In this document: in pieces, positions 1-4,352 of the stretch
How the letters are laid out: every line of letters begins with the position of its first letter
Position numbering within the stretch: position 1 is the stretch's first letter
Assembly (NCBI GenBank): GCA_029861485.1
Contig: JAOTZF010000115.1
Span: 1 to 5,947, forward strand
DNA: 5,947 bases
Source of the DNA: Thermoleophilia bacterium
GTDB lineage: Bacteria; Actinomycetota; Thermoleophilia; Miltoncostaeales; Miltoncostaeaceae
Direction: 5' to 3'
Notes under the pieces: model-generated
The model's input: the letters and a program-made list of their open reading frames with translations, nothing else
Databases searched by the model: none
What the model was told of the DNA's origin: nothing
Program-made: the position numbers and the translations under genes

Positions 1-221
1 GGCGCACGACCAAGAAGGCGGCCGACGAGGAGGCCGCTGCCGAGCCGGCTGCCGAGGAGGAGAAGCCCAAACGGCGGCGGCGCACGACCAAGAAGGCGGC
101 CGACGAGGAGGCCGCTGCCGAGCCGGCTGCCGAGGAGGAGAAGCCCAAACGGCGGCGGCGCACGACCAAGAAGGCGGCCGACGAGGAGGCCGCTGCCGAG
201 CCGGCGGAGGCGAGGGCTTAG
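1..221 (+). CDS. 3' end of a gene with a repetitive basic/acidic C-terminal tail (partial)
   Basis: An open frame enters from the left edge (first full codon at position 3) and stops at TAG 219-221. The visible 72 residues are only a low-complexity tail. Each 26-residue unit has a basic block (KPKRRRRTTKK, about +8) followed by an acidic, alanine-rich block (ADEEAAAEPAAEEE, about -7), so the tail is a nearly balanced polyampholyte. The chain ends PAEARA. Such disordered Lys/Arg/Ala/Glu tails occur in actinobacteria on nucleic-acid-binding or ribosome-associated proteins (histone-like proteins, topoisomerase I, initiation factors, ribosomal proteins, trigger factor). The folded domain lies outside the window, so I cannot name the protein. 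The reading frame is supported by the in-frame repeat, whose period is a multiple of three. It converges on mec, with 33 bp between the two stop codons. Confidence 0.75.
   Translation, partial: RTTKKAADEEAAAEPAAEEEKPKRRRRTTKKAADEEAAAEPAAEEEKPKRRRRTTKKAADEEAAAEPAEARA
3..206 (+). repeat. 78-bp tandem repeat, two perfect copies plus a partial third
   Basis: Copies run 3-80, 81-158 and 159 to about 206. The first two are identical base for base. The third matches until about position 205, where the unit is replaced by the unique end of the gene. The array probably continues to the left of the window. The period (26 codons) keeps the frame. Perfect DNA identity, including synonymous positions, points to recent duplication by slippage or unequal recombination, so copy number may vary between strains and may be miscounted in short-read assemblies. 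Confidence 0.95.
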
Positions 222-227
222 ATGGAT

Positions 228-255
228 GGCGCCGCAGGCCGACGCCGGCGGCGCC
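228..255. terminator. GC-rich hairpin between convergent genes, probable bidirectional terminator
   Basis: GGCGCCGC at 228-235 pairs perfectly with GCGGCGCC at 248-255. After an A/G mismatch (236/247), GGC at 237-239 pairs with GCC at 244-246 around a CGAC tetraloop (240-243). It lies 7 bp past the stop of the left-hand gene, and its far arm touches the last base of the mec stop codon. There is no T tract on either side, as is common for termination hairpins in high-GC actinobacteria. That it terminates both convergent transcripts is inferred from its position and stability. Confidence 0.55.
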
Positions 256-665
256 TATTCGCTCTCGATCTGGTGCTCGGCGATCTGCTCGCCGTCGGCG
301 GCATTGCGTCGGATCGTGAACGCGCGGATATCCGGGCTCTGCCGGTCGGCGAGCGAGACGATCACGTACAGCGGCTCGGAGTAGAAGGCGAGGTCCACGT
401 CGGTGCGCGAGGGATAGGCCACCGATCGCGTGTGGGAGTGATAAATCGCAAGCAGGTCCTCGCCCGCGTCTTCGAGCTCCTCCATCAGGCGCAGCTGCTC
501 CCGGGGCTCCATTACGTACATGAACGGGCTGCCCTCGGAGTTCTCGGTCCGTAGCACCCGCGTCGCGGTGCCGTCGCGACCGGCGATCATGCCGCAACAT
601 TCGTTCGGAAGTTCGTCGTTGGCATGAGCGACCAACTCATCAGCCAGAGCGCGAGATAGCTTCAC
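255..665 (-). CDS. mec: Mec-like JAMM/MPN+ metallopeptidase that releases cysteine from CysO-Cys
   Basis: The product is a 136-residue zinc peptidase of the JAB1/MPN+ (JAMM) family. All metal and catalytic positions are present: Glu22 in PNECCG, then HSHTRSVAYPSRTD, giving His76, His78, Ser86 and Asp89 in the H-x-H-x7-S-x2-D pattern. In M. tuberculosis, Mec removes cysteine from the C-terminus of the carrier CysO, the last step of this cysteine pathway. The HSHT...AYPSRTDV stretch closely resembles that protein as I remember it. I chose the GTG at 663-665 as start. It lies 7 bp after the cysM stop, and the protein then begins with a typical KLSRALADELVAHA helix. The frame stays open upstream to an ATG at 830, but those 55 extra residues would lie inside cysM and are Ser/Arg/Pro-rich shadow sequence. 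It is the last gene of the operon, probably translated by coupling to cysM. Confidence 0.9.
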   Translation of the reverse strand: MKLSRALADELVAHANDELPNECCGMIAGRDGTATRVLRTENSEGSPFMYVMEPREQLRLMEELEDAGEDLLAIYHSHTRSVAYPSRTDVDLAFYSEPLYVIVSLADRQSPDIRAFTIRRNAADGEQIAEHQIESE

Positions 666-672
666 GGCGGGC

Positions 673-1638
673 TTACCAGGACAGACTGCGGTCCAGCAGA
701 TCCTCGACGTCGTCGAGATCGTCGGTCCAGATGCCGGTGGAGAGGTACTTCCAGCCGCCGTCGCACACGATGCCGACGATGGTGCCCGAGTCCATGGTCT
801 CCGCGAGCCGGGTGCAGACGTGGAATACACCGCCCGATGAGACCCCAGCGAAGATGCCTTCCTCCTCGGCGAGGCGACGGGTCATCAGGATCGAGTCGCG
901 GTTGGTGACCAGCAGCTTCCGGTCGAGGCGCTCCAGATCGAGGATCGGTGGAACGAAGCCATCCTCCAGGCTCCGCAACCCGCTCACCGGATCGCCCTGA
1001 AGCGGCTCGACCGCGACGACCTCGATCTCGTCGCGAAACTCCTTCAGCCTCTGCGAGCAGCCCATCAGGGTGCCGCCGGTCCCGAGGCCGGCGACGAAGA
1101 CGTCGATATCCGGGCAGTCACGGATGATCTCCGCCGCGGTGCCGTCGTAATGGGCGCGCGGATTGGCAGGGTTGCCGTACTGGAAGGGCATGAAGATGTC
1201 GCGCTCGGCGCTGAGCGTGCGCGCCAGCTTGACGGCGCCGTTGGAGCCGAACTCACCGTCGGAGTCGATGATCTGCGCGCCAAACAAGCGCAGCATCTGC
1301 CTGCGCTCCTCGGTGACGTTCTCGGGCATCACCGCCTGGAGCTTGTAGCCACGCACCCTGCAGATCATCGCCATCGCGATGCCGGTGTTGCCGGACGTCG
1401 GCTCGATGATGGTATCGCCCGGCGAGATCAGGCCACGCGCCTCGGCGTCCTCGATGAGCGAGAGCGCCGTGCGGTCCTTGATCGAGCCGGTGGGGTTCTC
1501 GCTCTCCAGCTTGGCGAGAATCCGGACGTCGGGGTTCGGGGACAGGCCGGAGAGCTCCACCAGAGACGTCTCGCCGATGGTCTTGGTCAGGTCGGTGAAG
1601 ACACCCTGGACTGCGGAGGGCGGACTGAGCGAGGCCAT
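673..1638 (-). CDS. cysM: CysM, PLP-dependent cysteine synthase using O-phosphoserine and CysO thiocarboxylate
   Basis: The product has 321 residues, the usual length for a fold type II cysteine synthase (M. tuberculosis CysM is about 323). PTGSIKDR (49-56) carries the Schiff-base Lys54. TSGNTG (81-86) is the substrate-carboxylate loop. GLGTGGT (184-190) is the PLP phosphate loop. GVSSGG (265-270) carries Ser267 for the pyridine nitrogen. Arg222 in LRSLEDGFVP corresponds to Arg220 of M. tuberculosis CysM, which gives preference for O-phosphoserine over O-acetylserine. The GWKYLSTG stretch (295-302) and the short C-terminal tail ending in Trp also resemble that enzyme. The inferred reaction is O-phosphoserine plus CysO-thiocarboxylate giving CysO-cysteine and phosphate. 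The ATG at 1636-1638 lies 4 bp after the cysO stop, with GGGTGA a few bases upstream as a weak ribosome site. Ordinary sulfide-using activity is not excluded by sequence alone. Confidence 0.93.
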   Translation of the reverse strand: MASLSPPSAVQGVFTDLTKTIGETSLVELSGLSPNPDVRILAKLESENPTGSIKDRTALSLIEDAEARGLISPGDTIIEPTSGNTGIAMAMICRVRGYKLQAVMPENVTEERRQMLRLFGAQIIDSDGEFGSNGAVKLARTLSAERDIFMPFQYGNPANPRAHYDGTAAEIIRDCPDIDVFVAGLGTGGTLMGCSQRLKEFRDEIEVVAVEPLQGDPVSGLRSLEDGFVPPILDLERLDRKLLVTNRDSILMTRRLAEEEGIFAGVSSGGVFHVCTRLAETMDSGTIVGIVCDGGWKYLSTGIWTDDLDDVEDLLDRSLSW

Positions 1639-1642
1639 GGGA

Positions 1643-1915
1643 TCACCCGCCCGCCATCGCGGGAAGGATGAGGATGCGGTCGCGATCGGATACCGGGGTG
1701 TCGAGCCACGAGAGCATCCGGACGTCCTCGTCGTTGAGATAGACGTTCACGAACCGGTGCAGCTCCCCATCCTCGGACTGGAGCTGGGCCTTCACCGCGG
1801 GGTGGGCGTCGTAGAGGTTGTCGAGCACCTCGGCGACGGTGCTGCCGGGAACCTCGACCTCCCGCTCGCCGCCGACCGCCTGCCGAAGCACCGGTGGGAT
1901 CCGAACGAGGCTCAC
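1643..1915 (-). CDS. cysO: CysO, ubiquitin-like (MoaD/ThiS family) sulfur carrier protein
   Basis: The product is a 90-residue beta-grasp protein ending in LPAMAGG. The exposed C-terminal Gly89-Gly90 is the site that is adenylated and converted to a thiocarboxylate. The central stretch LHRFVNVYLNDEDVR (52-66) and the end ILPAMAGG are diagnostic of CysO rather than of MoaD or ThiS, and match M. tuberculosis CysO (93 residues) closely from memory. It carries sulfur to CysM and then holds the new cysteine until Mec releases it. The start is GTG at 1913-1915, overlapping the stop of the upstream E1 gene as GTGA (4 bp), so translation is very probably coupled. The neighbouring E1, cysM and mec genes fix its role. 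Confidence 0.93.
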   Translation of the reverse strand: MSLVRIPPVLRQAVGGEREVEVPGSTVAEVLDNLYDAHPAVKAQLQSEDGELHRFVNVYLNDEDVRMLSWLDTPVSDRDRILILPAMAGG

Positions 1916-3102
1916 GCGCTCACCGGGGCCTCAGCGTGCCCGCGCTCGCCGGCACACCACGCCTCGTAGTCGCGGAACTCGAGCTTTGCCCCATCGGAGC
2001 AGGCGGGGCACTCGGGGTCGCGCCGGATCCTGAGCTCGTTGAAGCTCATGGAGAGCGCGTCGTATATCAAGAGCCGGCCCGCCAGAGTGTCGCCCATGCC
2101 GAGCAGCATCTTGATCGCCTCGTTGGCTTGGATGCTGCCCATGACCCCACAGAGCACTCCGAGCACGCCGGCCTCGCCACAGGCGGGAGCCATGTCCGGC
2201 GGAGGCGGCTCGGGAAACAGACATCGGTAGCACGGGCCCTCATACGGATGGAACACCGAGGCGTGCCCCTCGAAGCGCAGGATGCTGGCGTGCACCAGCG
2301 GAGTGCGCGTCATGAGCGCGGCATCGTTCAGCAGGTAGCGCGTGGGGAAGTTGTCGGCACCATCCACGACGAGGTCGTACTCGTTCATGAGCTCGAGCAC
2401 GTTGGTCTGATCGACCCGGAAGGGATGGACCTTCACGCTCACGTCGGGGTTCAGCCCCTCGATCGTCTGCCTGGCCGACTCGGCCTTGAGCGCGCCGACG
2501 CGATCGTTGCTGTGGATGATCTGGCGTTGCAGGTTGCTGGCGTCGACCACGTCGTCGTCGACCAGACCGATCGTGCCGACACCCGCTGCTGCCAGATAGT
2601 ACGCCGAGGGCGAGCCGAGGCCGCCGGCGCCGATCAGCAGTACCTTGCTGTCGAGCAGCTTCAGCTGCCCCTCTTCGCCCACCTCTGGAATGCGCACGTG
2701 CCGGCTGTAGCGAGCGCGTTGATCCGGGGTGAGCGTGCTCGGCACGGTGTAGTCATGTCCGTCCTGCTTCCAACGGGAGAAGCCACCGGCAAGGCTCTTG
2801 ACGTTCCTGAAGCCCATCTCGTCGAGGCTCACTCCTGCGAGCAGCGAGCGTGCGCCACCAGCACAGTTGATGACAATCGGGGCGTCGAGCTCGTCGGCGA
2901 TGCCCGCGATGCGACTCTCGAGGAAGCCGCGCGGCACGTGTCGTGCGTCCGGGATGTGACCCTCGTCCCATTCATCCTGCTCGCGAACGTCGATGACGAG
3001 CGGCGCATCCTCTGATTCGAGCAACTCGGCGAGCTCGGAAACCTGGATCTCGGGTATACGCTCACGAGCACCCGCGAGTACGTCCTGGTAGCTGCGTGCC
3101 AT
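1912..3102 (-). CDS. moeZ: Rhodanese-ThiF/MoeB fusion, E1-like adenylyltransferase and sulfurtransferase activating CysO
   Basis: The product has 396 residues in two domains. The N-terminal rhodanese domain (about 17-118) has the active-site loop CAGGAR, with persulfide Cys80, and the typical FSRWKQDG ending. The ThiF/MoeB domain (about 125-385) has RYSRHVRIPEVGEEGQ (131-146), the ATP loop GAGGLGSP (158-165), NLQRQIIH (190-197), and Asp250 in VDGADNFPTRY. It also has the ACGEAGV cysteine (Cys308) and a zinc tetracysteine set, Cys291/Cys294 and Cys365/Cys368. The family adenylates the C-terminal glycine of a sulfur carrier and transfers sulfur to it; cysO directly downstream makes CysO the likely partner. 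MoaD or another carrier could share it, as MoeZ does in M. tuberculosis. The domain order is reversed relative to mycobacterial MoeZ and human MOCS3. The ATG start has a strong ribosome site, AAGGAG at 3108-3113 with a 5-bp spacer. It is the first gene of the operon. Confidence 0.9.
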   Translation of the reverse strand: MARSYQDVLAGARERIPEIQVSELAELLESEDAPLVIDVREQDEWDEGHIPDARHVPRGFLESRIAGIADELDAPIVINCAGGARSLLAGVSLDEMGFRNVKSLAGGFSRWKQDGHDYTVPSTLTPDQRARYSRHVRIPEVGEEGQLKLLDSKVLLIGAGGLGSPSAYYLAAAGVGTIGLVDDDVVDASNLQRQIIHSNDRVGALKAESARQTIEGLNPDVSVKVHPFRVDQTNVLELMNEYDLVVDGADNFPTRYLLNDAALMTRTPLVHASILRFEGHASVFHPYEGPCYRCLFPEPPPPDMAPACGEAGVLGVLCGVMGSIQANEAIKMLLGMGDTLAGRLLIYDALSMSFNELRIRRDPECPACSDGAKLEFRDYEAWCAGERGHAEAPVSA

Positions 3103-3107
3103 TCCCG

Positions 3108-3113
3108 CTCCTT
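3108..3113 (-). promoter_or_regulatory. Ribosome binding site of the rhodanese-MoeB gene
   Basis: AAGGAG on the minus strand lies 5 bases before the ATG at 3102. It is the strongest Shine-Dalgarno match in the window and fixes the start of the operon's first gene. Confidence 0.8.
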
Positions 3114-3134
3114 AATTCCCGGAAACCAAGAGGG

Positions 3135-3140
3135 ATTCTA
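3135..3140 (-). promoter_or_regulatory. Candidate -10 box of the cysteine operon promoter
   Basis: On the minus strand, TAGAAT (five of six bases of TATAAT) sits 32 bp before the ATG, just downstream of a TATAAAAAGGG stretch in the most AT-rich part of the window. The position suits a short leader carrying the ribosome site. No good -35 box is found 17 bp upstream (TCGGAG), so the promoter may need an activator or another sigma factor. An alternative -10 is TATAAA at 3146-3151. Confidence 0.35.
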
Positions 3141-3196
3141 CCCTTTTTATACTCCGCCTCCGAGCCCATCCGGTCGGCGAACATCTCTCGTTGAAG

Positions 3197-3206
3197 CTTT
3201 CGAAAG
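3197..3206. repeat. Perfect 10-bp palindrome in the divergent promoter region
   Basis: CTTTCGAAAG reads the same on both strands. It lies 15 bp before the ATG of the plus-strand gene at 3222, between the two divergent genes. Its position would suit an operator for a dimeric regulator, but there is only one copy and no recognised regulator family, so a regulatory role is a guess. Confidence 0.35.
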
Positions 3207-3214
3207 TATAGCGT
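3207..3214 (+). promoter_or_regulatory. Candidate -10 element placing transcription start at the ATG (leaderless mRNA)
   Basis: TATAGCGT contains both TATAGC and a TAnnnT hexamer (TAGCGT, 3209-3214). Its distance to ATG 3222 (7 bases between) is what is expected if transcription starts at the A of the start codon. There is no Shine-Dalgarno sequence before this ATG, which fits a leaderless transcript, common in actinobacteria. No -35 box at proper spacing is evident; TTGAAG at 3191 is too close. Confidence 0.35.
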
Positions 3215-3221
3215 AGCCCTG

Positions 3222-3518
3222 ATGGCCGAGCCGTACGACCGCATTCCGAAGAGTTCGTTCGTGAACATCGACGGCCGTATCCGCTGCCCTACCGACGAGT
3301 GTTGGGGCGACCTGCTCTTGATGCCCACGGGCCGTACAGACGAGGAGGGCTTCCCCTCCTACCGAGACCTGACCGCCTGCCCGCTCTGCCTCCGGTCCTT
3401 CCCGCTCGAGGACGACATCACCGATCGCGACCTCTACCTGCGCATCTCGTGGTTACGCGCGAATCCCGACGCCATGCCGGATGATCCGGCCGAGCAGGGC
3501 CCGCACGGGCCGCACTAG
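3222..3518 (+). CDS. Small four-cysteine zinc-ribbon-like protein of unknown function
   Basis: The product has 98 residues with two cysteine pairs, Cys22-x4-Cys27 (RCPTDECWG) and Cys53-x2-Cys56 (ACPLC), about 25 residues apart. This spacing fits one treble-clef or ribbon-type zinc site. The region between the pairs (LLLMPTGRTDEEGFPSYRDL) would form the hairpin. The C-terminal third has one predicted helix (LYLRISWLRAN) and then an acidic, Pro/His-rich tail. No signal peptide or membrane segment is seen, so it is probably cytoplasmic. I do not recognise the family. The ATG is the only sensible start, because an in-frame upstream extension has no start codon nearby. There is no ribosome site. 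The stop lies 9 bp before the membrane protein gene, so the two are probably cotranscribed. Codon use is GC-rich like its neighbours. Confidence 0.75.
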   Translation: MAEPYDRIPKSSFVNIDGRIRCPTDECWGDLLLMPTGRTDEEGFPSYRDLTACPLCLRSFPLEDDITDRDLYLRISWLRANPDAMPDDPAEQGPHGPH

Positions 3519-3527
3519 GATGCCGGT

Positions 3528-4187
3528 ATGAGCCAGGCGACTCTGGATCAGCGCTCTGGGTTCGACACCGCCCGTACGGTTGGGCGCGAGATCGTCGGAG
3601 TGCTCGCGGGAGGCTTCCTGGCGGCCGCGACCTGGATGATCGTCGCCAACGAGGGCTTCAGTCGCGGCTGGAGCGAGCAGAACTTCCCAGAGGCGCTCGG
3701 CGAGATACGGGGCGCCGAGCTGACCGACATCCCGCGGCTCGGTCTCTGGACCGGCCTTGTCGCCGGCACGGCGCTCTGCGCGGTGGTTCTGCCCCTCGCC
3801 TTCCGCGTGGTGCCCGGGCCGTGGTATGCGCGCGGACTGCCACTCGCGGTTGTCGCGTTCCTGCTGTGGGGCCTGTGGTTCAGCCCTGCTATCGACGCCG
3901 AGAGCTCGTTTCCTGGCGGCGTCTTCGGCTCGGAGGCCGGTAGGGGAACGCTGATCACCTTCGGGCTTGCCGCGCTTGCGTATGCCGCCATCGGGGCGCG
4001 GGTCTACAGCGTGGCGACCAGCCTCGATTTCTGGAATCCCAAGCACAACGATCTTCGCGAGCAGGGCGCCCAGATGATCGAGGGGCTCGGCCTGGACGAC
4101 GAGCTTCCCCTCGATCAGGGCGGCGAAGCGTCACTCGAACTCCCCGAAGAGCGGGGCAGCGAGGGCGGCAAAGCGGCCAAACCGTAG
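3528..4187 (+). CDS. Four-segment integral membrane protein of unknown function
   Basis: The product has 219 residues. Hydrophobic segments lie at about 21-41 (IVGVLAGGFLAAATWMIVA), 72-95, 103-122 (with FLLWGLWF) and 141-163. A hydrophilic N-terminus of about 20 residues precedes them, and an acidic C-terminal tail of about 55 residues follows (EQGAQMIEGLGLDDELPL), ending KAAKP. The loop between segments 1 and 2 (about 42-70) is polar and aromatic. No catalytic motif or known family signature is visible, and there is no cleavable signal peptide. The ATG lies 9 bp after the zinc-ribbon gene, with AGGA at 3517-3520 as a weak ribosome site, suggesting an operon of these two genes. The last 57 bp overlap the end of a minus-strand ORF (4131-4352). 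Low-complexity shadow frames on the other strand are rejected in favour of this one because of the clean membrane pattern. Confidence 0.8.
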   Translation: MSQATLDQRSGFDTARTVGREIVGVLAGGFLAAATWMIVANEGFSRGWSEQNFPEALGEIRGAELTDIPRLGLWTGLVAGTALCAVVLPLAFRVVPGPWYARGLPLAVVAFLLWGLWFSPAIDAESSFPGGVFGSEAGRGTLITFGLAALAYAAIGARVYSVATSLDFWNPKHNDLREQGAQMIEGLGLDDELPLDQGGEASLELPEERGSEGGKAAKP

Positions 4188-4352
4188 ACCGATCTGCTCC
4201 GGTGGACAGGCCTGTACCAGCTCCTCGAAGCTGTTGAACTGCTCGCCCGGGTCGAGCAGCTTGCGCGCGGCGGCCAGGTCCACCTCGTCTACGGCGAACC
4301 GGCGCAGCGCGGCGTACACGTCGCAGCCGTGAATCGGTCGTGAGCCAGGCAT
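4131..4352 (-). CDS. Small hypothetical protein (73 residues) between the two membrane protein genes
   Basis: I do not recognise this protein. It begins MPGSRPIHGCDVYAALRRFA and is probably all-helical and soluble, with stretches such as VDEVDLAAARKLL and FNSFEELVQACPPEQIGLRF. About 60 of 73 codons end in G or C, which fits a real gene here, and the composition is balanced rather than Arg/Ser/Pro-rich like the shadow frames. GGAG lies 5 bp before its ATG. It is the only good ORF covering 4188-4339. Two features count against it: it overlaps the end of the upstream membrane protein gene by 57 bp, convergently, and its start overlaps the earliest possible start of the MFS gene by 13 bp, divergently. 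Confidence 0.6.
   Translation of the reverse strand: MPGSRPIHGCDVYAALRRFAVDEVDLAAARKLLDPGEQFNSFEELVQACPPEQIGLRFGRFAALAAPLFGEFE

Noticed and set aside
1..221. CRISPR array or nuclear-localisation-like signal in the 78-bp repeats
   Set aside because: The repeats are direct and contiguous with no spacers, and lie in frame in a protein tail; the KPKRRRR block is simply a basic nucleic-acid-type tail.
666..830. N-terminal extension of the Mec frame up to an ATG at 830
   Set aside because: The extra 55 residues are Ser/Arg/Pro-rich, lie wholly inside cysM, and the JAMM domain starts naturally at GTG 665.
1894..3015. Plus-strand ORF of 373 residues antisense to the rhodanese-MoeB gene
   Set aside because: It has no recognisable motif and a shadow composition; the minus frame carries all rhodanese and ThiF signatures.
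3062..3328. Minus-strand ORF of 88 residues spanning the divergent promoter region
   Set aside because: It crosses the AT-rich gap, the cysteine operon's ribosome site and start codon, and the start of the zinc-ribbon gene. It has no motif.
3453..4046. Minus-strand ORF of 197 residues antisense to the membrane protein
   Set aside because: Its Arg/Pro/Glu/Gly-rich composition is that of a shadow frame; the plus frame shows clean membrane segments.
4239..4259. Inverted repeat CTGCTCG/CGAGCAG with a 7-base loop, possible terminator of the membrane protein operon
   Set aside because: It lies inside the coding-like small ORF, has no T tract, and such 7-bp repeats are expected by chance in GC-rich coding DNA.
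3529..4350. Shared TGAGCCAGGC at the starts of the membrane protein (3529) and MFS (4341) genes
   Set aside because: It is a 10-base match of common codons (Ser-Gln-Ala) without similarity further on; best explained by chance.
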